A stretch of 64,000 nucleotides of DNA from Alkalihalobacillus sp. TS-13 (GTDB lineage: Bacteria > Bacillota > Bacilli > Bacillales > Fictibacillaceae). The translations under genes were made by a program, and so were the position numbers. The stretch's first letter is position 1; the number at the start of each line of letters is the position of its first letter. Shown here one piece after another: positions 58,452 to 64,000 of the stretch. The DNA is taken from NCBI RefSeq assembly GCF_019720915.1, contig NZ_JAHKSI010000001.1:744001-808000 (forward strand). The letters are read 5' to 3'. The notes beneath the pieces were generated by a model. The model had not been told where the DNA came from and searched no databases. It saw only the letters and a list, made by a program, of their open reading frames with translations.

Positions 58452-58651
58452 GCGAAATTCGCGACATTCCTGCGGGAAAAGCGAGCCAGGCGAGACCCGT
58501 GGAGGTGCTGTCTAGCTCAGCGACCAGTCACTTGGAGCACTTCAAATCTCCTGCGGCGACCACAGCCTCCTCGTCAGTTTTCCAGTGACCTACGTGACTA
58601 GGCAGGTCGCTTCCGCTTTTCGTTTGCCCGCGGAATGGGAGTGAATTTCGC
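58452..58651. repeat. Family A repeat with insert B only (copy A9)
   Basis: Left arm GCGAAATTCGCGACATTCCTGCGGG...GAGACCC is joined directly to insert B (about 58500-58625), followed by right arm CCGCGGAATGGGAGTGAATTTCGC. The GAGGAGGC segment and first insertion position are missing. Lies between rbgA and rnhB. Confidence 0.8.
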
Positions 58652-58709
58652 AGAAATCACCAATTAATAATAGTATTTACATAAATATTCTTCACAAAAG
58701 GAGAAAACG

Positions 58710-59492
58710 ATGGAAAAGAAATCAATAAAGGAGCTTCGGGCGCATATCGAAAGTCACGAGGGAGACCTTGATGAGGGGTTTATTCGACAATTGAAGAATG
58801 ATTCAAGAAAAGGCGTCCAACAGCTTTATGTGCAATGGTGTAAGCGTAAGGAACAAGAAAAGGCACGAATTGATACATATAATCGTATGTCGTTGATCGA
58901 AAACCATTGTTATTCGAATGGGTTTCGTTTGGTAGCTGGAATTGATGAGGTGGGCCGTGGACCACTTGCTGGACCAGTCGTCGCCAGTGCGGTCATTTTA
59001 GATACAAATACGCCAATCATTGGACTGAACGACTCGAAAAAGCTATCTGAGCCAGTTCGTGAAGAGTTATACGAAAAGATCATCCGGAATGCTGTGGCAA
59101 TTGGTGTCGGGATTGTATCGGCACAAGAAATCGACCGGTTGAATATTTATCAAGCTAGTAAAGTTGCGATGATGAAGGCGATCGAGGATTTACCGATCGA
59201 ACCTGATTATCTTTTGATAGATGCGATGGATCTCCCAATTGATCTTCCGCAAGAGAACATCATCAAAGGGGATGGGAAAAGCAACTCAATTGCAGCTGCT
59301 TCAATAGTGGCAAAAGTGACGAGGGATAGGTTGATGAAGGAAATCGATCGTAAGTATCCGCAATACTACTTCAAATCAAACGTCGGCTATGGAACGGTAC
59401 AGCATTTAGAAGCATTAAAAGCGAATGGGATCACACCTGAACATCGTAAATCTTTCGCCCCTGTTTCCGAATTGGTACCAAACAAAAACTAG
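58710..59492 (+). CDS. rnhB: Ribonuclease HII
   Basis: Cuts RNA in RNA-DNA hybrids, including single ribonucleotides in DNA. 260 residues with an N-terminal helical extension (about 1-70) typical of Bacillus, then the catalytic start GIDEVGRGPLAGP (Asp79, Glu80), and later acidic residues in LIDAMDL. Start ATG follows AAGGAGAAA. Confidence 0.95.
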   Translation: MEKKSIKELRAHIESHEGDLDEGFIRQLKNDSRKGVQQLYVQWCKRKEQEKARIDTYNRMSLIENHCYSNGFRLVAGIDEVGRGPLAGPVVASAVILDTNTPIIGLNDSKKLSEPVREELYEKIIRNAVAIGVGIVSAQEIDRLNIYQASKVAMMKAIEDLPIEPDYLLIDAMDLPIDLPQENIIKGDGKSNSIAAASIVAKVTRDRLMKEIDRKYPQYYFKSNVGYGTVQHLEALKANGITPEHRKSFAPVSELVPNKN

Positions 59493-59542
59493 TGTGATGA
59501 CGATATAAGGAAGGAACAGTTTATGACGGAGGGTGTGACGTT

Positions 59543-59737
59543 ATGAAGGCGATGCCGATCGAATCCATCATTCGAAATATAAGTCGTTTGAACCCTGTAA
59601 TAGAATTAAGACCCGGGCAGGTTTTTTCAGGAAAAGTTTTGGCTTTGTACCCGAACGATCTGGCCCAGGTACAACTGGCAGGTCGGAAAATGAACGCTCA
59701 ACTTTTGACCCAACAAAAACTATTGGCTCCAGGTTAA
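59543..59737 (+). CDS. ylqG: YlqG N-terminal fragment (frameshifted)
   Basis: 64 residues with PGQVFSGKVLALYPNDLAQVQLAGRKMNAQLL, then a stop (TAA, 59735-59737) at the point where the family's first domain should continue. The GGAGGGTGTGACG site before ATG 59543 is good. The next frame, from 59757, carries the rest of the protein, shifted by +1, so this looks like one broken gene. Homologous to B. subtilis YlqG. Confidence 0.75.
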   Translation: MKAMPIESIIRNISRLNPVIELRPGQVFSGKVLALYPNDLAQVQLAGRKMNAQLLTQQKLLAPG

Positions 59738-59756
59738 GTCAAGTACAAGTGGCGGG

Positions 59757-61064
59757 ATGCCGGTTTTGGAAGTACTAGAGCAAAGCAAGGTGAATCAGCT
59801 GCCAGCACAGGTTTTCGGTCACCGTAAAAATCAGCCAGCTATACAACGGATGATCATGAATCTTTCTAATGAACAACTTCCAATCACAAAGCAGTTGATC
59901 ACACTTGCTGAAAAATGGTTATCGCAGGTGCCTTACGTAGATAAAGGGATACAAGCTGTTAAAACAATGTTGCTCAAAAACCTTCCTGTTACAGAAACCA
60001 TTTTTAAAGCACTTTACCATGTGCAAGATAGCCGGTCGCTGACTTCAGAACTTCAATCACTACAGCAAACCATAAAAGGAGCAGGGGTGTACAATGGAGA
60101 AAGCGCGGTTGAAAAGGCGATTTCCCGTGTATTGGATGCCACATCACGAAACACAGCCATAGAAACTGTCAAACAGCTTTTGCAATTATATTCTCGCCCG
60201 ATGACTGCTTCACATTCGAAGTTGCAAATTGAAAGCATTTTCCGGACAATGGATATGAAAATCCCTTCAATGAAACAAGAATTACTTACACAATCAGGTA
60301 AAATTCAGATTTCAGATGAAGCGTTGTTGAAAGAGTTGAAGCTGAATATGTCTGTTTCGAAAAGCGAACTTTATTTACAGCAAAAATTAAGTATGATCAG
60401 CAAAGAACAAACGAATTGGATGCATGCGCAGCTAAATATGAATAAGACACCGAAGCCGCATCTTAATCTGGTTGAAATCATCCGTGGACTTGGTTTGACG
60501 TTCGAGCATGATTTGATCAACACTCAGCTTGGAGAACTGAAAAATCAGCAACAATTGAAATCTGCACTTCTAGAGCTGTTATCTCAGGAATTACCGGGGA
60601 GTATCAAGGATAGGGCTGAAGTATTGTTACATAGACTTACTGGTCAGCAGCTGCTGCATTTGAGTGAGAACCAAACAATCACCTCGTTATTTTATCAATT
60701 CCCAATACACTTTAAAGAATGGGAGAGCGATGTGATGATGCGTTGGGATATGAAACGGGAATCTTCAGGAGATGTCGATGAGGATTTCAGCCGTATCCTT
60801 TTTTACCTTGATTTGCAATTTCTCAATGAGACGATCGTTGATATGAATGTACAGAACAGAATCATTTCCGTTAAAATCATCAATGAAAATGACTATCTAA
60901 AACATTTTATCTCAAAATTGAAACCACAATTGAAAGGTGCATTAGAAAAGATTGATTACAAGCTGTCCACTGTGAAAGTGGAGAACCCTTCTGAAGAATC
61001 CACTCTACCAATCCAAACAGGGTTACAAGATGTATCTTCACGAGGAGTTGATCTTTCCATATGA
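59757..61064 (+). CDS. ylqG: YlqG C-terminal part, with flagellar hook-length-control-like domain
   Basis: 435 residues, mostly helical and Gln/Leu-rich. The C-terminal 130 residues (about 300-420) resemble the Flg_hook domain of FliK, e.g. NVQNRIISVKIINENDYLKHFISKLKPQL as spaced hydrophobic strands. The reading starts MPVLEVLEQ without a proper ribosome site; it is best read as continuing from the frameshifted upstream fragment. Reinitiation 19 bases after the upstream stop is possible. It overlaps ylqH by 4 bases, an intact coupling that argues against a long-dead gene. Confidence 0.7.
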   Translation: MPVLEVLEQSKVNQLPAQVFGHRKNQPAIQRMIMNLSNEQLPITKQLITLAEKWLSQVPYVDKGIQAVKTMLLKNLPVTETIFKALYHVQDSRSLTSELQSLQQTIKGAGVYNGESAVEKAISRVLDATSRNTAIETVKQLLQLYSRPMTASHSKLQIESIFRTMDMKIPSMKQELLTQSGKIQISDEALLKELKLNMSVSKSELYLQQKLSMISKEQTNWMHAQLNMNKTPKPHLNLVEIIRGLGLTFEHDLINTQLGELKNQQQLKSALLELLSQELPGSIKDRAEVLLHRLTGQQLLHLSENQTITSLFYQFPIHFKEWESDVMMRWDMKRESSGDVDEDFSRILFYLDLQFLNETIVDMNVQNRIISVKIINENDYLKHFISKLKPQLKGALEKIDYKLSTVKVENPSEESTLPIQTGLQDVSSRGVDLSI

Positions 61065-61339
61065 CGAACACCGATCGTAAAACAGCTGTAGCGTTAAGAT
61101 ATGATCAATCTGCAAATAGTTCACCAAAAGTGGTTGCGAAAGGTAAGGGGGCTACAGCTGAAGAGATTTTGCAAACAGCACGGCAGCATCGTGTACAGAT
61201 CCAAGAAGATACGTCGTTAGTCCAATTGCTTTCAAAGCTCGAGATCAACCAGGAAATTCCACCAAATTTATATCAGGCGGTAGCCGAAGTTTTCGCTTTC
61301 GTGTATCAGCTGGACCAGGCATCGAAACCAAAGGATTGA
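61061..61339 (+). CDS. ylqH: FlhB C-terminal-domain homologue YlqH
   Basis: 92-residue soluble protein matching the cytoplasmic end of the flagellar export component FlhB (EscU/YscU family): AVALRYD, SPKVVAKGKGATAEEI, ARQHRVQIQED and the end IPPNLYQAVAEVFAFVYQLD. It begins right after the point where FlhB has its self-cleaving NPTH motif, which is absent, so it looks like a free-standing post-cleavage fragment. No membrane segment. Its start overlaps the ylqG stop (ATGA). Confidence 0.9.
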   Translation: MTNTDRKTAVALRYDQSANSSPKVVAKGKGATAEEILQTARQHRVQIQEDTSLVQLLSKLEINQEIPPNLYQAVAEVFAFVYQLDQASKPKD

Positions 61340-61347
61340 CCAGGGAC

Positions 61348-61377
61348 TCATAATGGAAGGCAAAACACCACATACTA
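61348..61377 (+). promoter_or_regulatory. Sigma-G/sigma-F-like promoter for the SASP-like gene
   Basis: CATACTA (61371-61377) matches the sigma-G -10 consensus CATWHTA exactly, with TCATA (61348-61352) matching HATR of the -35 box gHATR at the proper 18-base spacing. It lies 26 bases before the gene's ATG, leaving room for its AGAGGTGG site. Confidence 0.7.
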
Positions 61378-61403
61378 TAGAAAAATAGAGAGGTGGTTGT
61401 TTT

Positions 61404-61565
61404 ATGATGAAAAAAAACAAGCTGGAAGTACCTGGATGTGATCAAGCAGTCCAACAGTTCCGAGAAGAATTTGCTGAAGAATTCGGTGTTTTTCGACCGG
61501 CAGCCGAGCGTGATAGCATCACGAAGAAAATCGTGGATGAGCGAAAAAAGAATGACGATTGTTAA
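61404..61565 (+). CDS. Short alpha/beta-type SASP-like protein
   Basis: 53 residues: KNKLEVPGCDQAVQQF, then REEFAEEFGV, then SITKKIVDERKKNDDC. The first parts match the N-terminal half of alpha/beta-type small acid-soluble spore proteins (NKL-VPGAEQALDQFKYEIASEFGV type), including the E-F-A-x-E-F site that the GPR protease cuts in germination. The ITKRLV-type end is kept, but about 15-20 residues between (GSVGGE region) are shortened. GAGAGGTGG ribosome site. Sigma-G-like promoter upstream, terminator downstream. Its exact role in spores is unknown. Confidence 0.75.
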   Translation: MMKKNKLEVPGCDQAVQQFREEFAEEFGVFRPAAERDSITKKIVDERKKNDDC

Positions 61566-61571
61566 ATAAAG

Positions 61572-61620
61572 CAAAAGGCACTTGTGTGGATCTGAAAAAT
61601 TCACACAAGTGCCTTTTGTC
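61572..61620 (+). terminator. Intrinsic terminator after the SASP-like gene
   Basis: AAAAGGCACTTGTGTG and CACACAAGTGCCTTTT are perfectly complementary around a 14-base loop, followed by GT and C. Confidence 0.92.
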
Positions 61621-61794
61621 ATGTCCCACAGGTTTTACTGTATAAGATGATTGCTTTAAGCCCTAATCTCGACTTTTCCACCCCAAATTCTTGAAATTCA
61701 TGAGAAATCAATCGCAACGGTGGACATGAGAGCGGTTTATTTATACAATAATAACGGTGTTGCATAGATTAGACACATGATAGGAGGATGGAGA

Positions 61795-62955
61795 ATGAAT
61801 ATCCACGAGTATCAAGGAAAAGAACTCTTGAGAAAGTATGGGGTATCAGTTCCTAATGGAAAGGTTGCATATACGATCAAAGAAGCAGTAGATGCAGCTA
61901 AAGAACTCGGTACTGAAATCAATGTAGTTAAAGCTCAAATTCACGCTGGTGGACGTGGGAAAGCCGGTGGTGTTAAAGTTGCTAAAAATCTTGATGAAGT
62001 GCGTACATATGCTGAAGAGATTTTAGGCAAAACACTCGTTACCCATCAAACAGGCCCTGAAGGAAAAGAAGTTAAGCGTCTTCTAATTGAAGAGGGCTGT
62101 GACATCAAGAAAGAATACTATGTAGGACTTGTATTGGACCGTGCTACTTCACGTGTCGTCATGATGGCATCTGAAGAAGGCGGTACTGAAATCGAAGAGG
62201 TAGCAGAAAAGACACCTGAAAAAATCTTTAAAGAAGTGATCGATCCGGTAGTTGGACTTAGTCCTTACCAGGCTCGCCGCTTAGCTTTCAACATCAATAT
62301 TCCGAAAGAGCTCGTGAATAAAGCAGTCAAGTTCATGATGGGCTTATATACTGTGTTTGTTGAGAAGGATTGCTCAATTGCAGAAATCAACCCTCTCGTA
62401 ACGACTGGGGATGGAAATGTAATGGCGCTTGATGCGAAATTGAACTTTGATTCAAACGCATTATTCCGTCATAAAGATATTCTTGAATTGCGTGACTTGG
62501 ATGAAGAGGATCCTAAGGAAATCGAAGCTTCTAAGTACGACCTCAGCTATATCTCCTTAGACGGTAATATCGGTTGTATGGTTAACGGAGCAGGTCTTGC
62601 AATGTCAACGATGGATATCATCAAATATTACGGCGGGGATCCTGCGAACTTCCTTGATGTTGGGGGCGGTGCAACAGCTGATAAGGTAACTGAAGCCTTC
62701 AAGATCATCTTGTCTGATCATAATGTAAAAGGAATCTTCGTAAACATTTTCGGTGGAATCATGAAATGTGATGTCATTGCTGAAGGTGTAATCGAAGCTA
62801 CGAAACAAGTAGGTCTTGAACTTCCTCTAGTTGTACGTCTGGAAGGAACGAACGTAGACCTTGGTAAAAAATTGTTGAATGAATCCGGATTGAATATCAC
62901 TGCAGCTGAGTCTATGGCTGACGGTGCAGAAAAAATCGTTTCACTAGTGAAGTAG
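61795..62955 (+). CDS. sucC: Succinate-CoA ligase, beta subunit
   Basis: ATP-grasp subunit of succinyl-CoA synthetase (TCA cycle). 386 residues: [11 protein letters not shown] at the start, the [12 protein letters not shown] loop, the EINPLV segment and the C-terminal CoA-ligase domain with GGIMKCD. ATG at 61795 is preceded by AGGAGGATGGAG; the upstream ATG at 61777 precedes that site. No well-defined promoter was seen in the 170 bases upstream. Confidence 0.97.
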   Translation: MNIHEYQGKELLRKYGVSVPNGKVAYTIKEAVDAAKELGTEINVVKAQIHAGGRGKAGGVKVAKNLDEVRTYAEEILGKTLVTHQTGPEGKEVKRLLIEEGCDIKKEYYVGLVLDRATSRVVMMASEEGGTEIEEVAEKTPEKIFKEVIDPVVGLSPYQARRLAFNINIPKELVNKAVKFMMGLYTVFVEKDCSIAEINPLVTTGDGNVMALDAKLNFDSNALFRHKDILELRDLDEEDPKEIEASKYDLSYISLDGNIGCMVNGAGLAMSTMDIIKYYGGDPANFLDVGGGATADKVTEAFKIILSDHNVKGIFVNIFGGIMKCDVIAEGVIEATKQVGLELPLVVRLEGTNVDLGKKLLNESGLNITAAESMADGAEKIVSLVK

Positions 62956-62973
62956 GAAGGTGGGGAAAACTCG

Positions 62974-63882
62974 ATGAGCGTTTATGTTAATAAAGATACG
63001 AAAGTAATCGTACAAGGGATCACAGGTTCAACAGCCCTTTTCCATACGAAGCAAATGCTTGAATACGGTACTAAAATCGTTGGTGGAGTGACGCCTGGTA
63101 AAGGTGGTACAGAAGTTGAAGGAGTTCCTGTATTCAACACAGTTGAAGATGCAGTGAAAGAAACTGGAGCGAATGCTTCTGTCATTTATGTGCCTGCACC
63201 ATTCGCTGCAGACGCGATCCTTGAAGCGGTAGATGCAGACCTTGACCTAGCCATCTGTATCACAGAACACATTCCGGTAATGGATATGGTGAAAGTCAAG
63301 CGTTATATGGAAGGGAAGAAGACACGCTTGGTTGGTCCGAACTGTCCAGGTGTCATCACTCCAGAAGAATGCAAAATCGGAATCATGCCTGGCTATATCC
63401 ATAAGAAAGGACATGTCGGGGTTGTTTCCCGTTCTGGAACATTGACTTATGAAGCAGTCCATCAGCTGTCTCAAGCTGGTATCGGCCAATCTACAGCAGT
63501 TGGTATCGGTGGGGACCCAGTCAATGGTACAGACTTCATCGACGTCCTTAAAGCATTCAATGAGGATGAAGATACTTATGCAGTCATCATGATCGGTGAA
63601 ATCGGTGGTACTGCTGAAGAGGAAGCTGCAGAGTGGGTAAAAGCGAACATGACGAAACCTGTTGTTGGATTCATCGGAGGTCAAACTGCACCTCCAGGAA
63701 AGCGCATGGGACATGCAGGTGCGATCATTTCAGGCGGTAAAGGTACAGCTGAAGAAAAGATCAAAACCATGAATGCGTGTGGAATCAAGGTTGCAGAAAC
63801 ACCATCTGTAATGGGAGAAACGTTGATTTCTGTATTGAAAGAACAGAATCTATTGGAAGCTTGCACAACACATAGCAAATAA
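62974..63882 (+). CDS. sucD: Succinate-CoA ligase, alpha subunit
   Basis: Binds CoA (Rossmann-like N-terminal domain, [11 protein letters not shown]) and carries the phosphorylated histidine in [10 protein letters not shown] near the C-terminus (about His246). 302 residues, normal. 18 bases after sucC, start ATG behind AAGGTGGGG. The operon ends here. Confidence 0.97.
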   Translation: MSVYVNKDTKVIVQGITGSTALFHTKQMLEYGTKIVGGVTPGKGGTEVEGVPVFNTVEDAVKETGANASVIYVPAPFAADAILEAVDADLDLAICITEHIPVMDMVKVKRYMEGKKTRLVGPNCPGVITPEECKIGIMPGYIHKKGHVGVVSRSGTLTYEAVHQLSQAGIGQSTAVGIGGDPVNGTDFIDVLKAFNEDEDTYAVIMIGEIGGTAEEEAAEWVKANMTKPVVGFIGGQTAPPGKRMGHAGAIISGGKGTAEEKIKTMNACGIKVAETPSVMGETLISVLKEQNLLEACTTHSK

Positions 63883-63889
63883 TACAACA

Positions 63890-63992
63890 ATGGGGCTGGC
63901 CCGAAGAAAGGTTTCAGACATCTCAGATTAGAGATGTCTGGTACTAACGGGAGCGGCTCCTGTTTCTTTTTGTACGGGCTGGCAGTTCGTCC
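63890..63992 (+). terminator. Terminator region after sucD
   Basis: Perfect hairpin CAGACATCTC-AGATTA-GAGATGTCTG at 63915-63940, then GGGAGC-GGC-GCTCC-type hairpin with TTTCTTTTT at about 63949-63971. The flanks GGCTGGCCCG and ACGGGCTGGC could pair as an outer stem. Sequence beyond 63992 to the end shows nothing. Confidence 0.75.
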
Positions 63993-64000
63993 GCAGAACA

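Noticed and set aside
59735-59757. Programmed +1 frameshift in ylqG
   Set aside because: No slippery site, stimulatory structure or internal Shine-Dalgarno in the right place; treated as mutation or sequencing error.
63247-63714. 155-codon minus-strand frame opposite sucD
   Set aside because: Cys/Phe-rich antisense reading of a conserved enzyme; no support.

Overview
This 64 kb window is a chromosomal core-gene segment from a low-to-moderate G+C, endospore-forming member of the Bacillaceae. The evidence is gene order that runs pyr operon, rqcH, yloB, yloC, remA, gmk, rpoZ, coaBC, priA, fmt and on to sucCD, as I remember it from Bacillus subtilis. Sporulation genes (spoVM, a SASP-like gene), remA and the PrkC/PrpC pair support the same reading. 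It is not B. subtilis itself: def and ylqD are missing from their usual slots, thiT and a lepB-type gene are added, and the intergenic spaces are full of repeats I do not associate with B. subtilis. The species cannot be told from this window.

Layout. (1) 1-11.1 kb: the pyrimidine operon pyrP (5' end cut off by the window), a PyrR-type attenuator, then pyrB-pyrC-carA-carB-pyrK-pyrD-pyrF-pyrE, tightly packed and mostly overlapping. (2) 11.1-17.6 kb: a methyltransferase, a YdhG-like protein, a 23-codon membrane-peptide gene, rqcH (minus strand) and a P-type Ca2+-ATPase. (3) 18.3-33.1 kb: yloC, remA, gmk, rpoZ; coaBC, priA; fmt, rsmB, rlmN, prpC, prkC, rsgA, rpe, covering nucleotide, coenzyme A, replication restart, initiator tRNA, ribosome modification and Ser/Thr signalling. 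(4) 33.1-35.4 kb: TPP riboswitch-thiT-thiN (thiamine salvage), spoVM and rpmB (minus). (5) 35.6-41.4 kb: yloU, fakA, sdaAB, sdaAA, recG. (6) 41.4-54.1 kb: fapR-plsX-fabD-fabG-acpP (fatty acid synthesis, with a FapR operator), rnc, smc, ftsY, ylxM, ffh, rpsP, khpA, i.e. chromosome condensation and protein targeting. (7) 54.4-63.9 kb: rimM, trmD, rplS, lepB, rbgA, rnhB, a frameshifted ylqG, ylqH, a short SASP-like gene with a sigma-G-like promoter, and sucCD.

The least ordinary content lies between genes. At least nine copies of an element with outer arms like GCGAAATTC...GAATTTCGC act as a chassis. Between its arms sit other repeats, at two fixed positions: a double hairpin (E), a four-unit 190-bp element (D) and a larger hairpin element (B), which can itself hold a further insert (F). 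Two copies of a different element (C) and one diverged copy lie just after gene ends. In both A and C, arms that differ between copies have changed in step so that pairing is kept. That suggests selection on a folded RNA or DNA form rather than passive decay. No rRNA, tRNA, CRISPR array, prophage or intact insertion sequence was seen.
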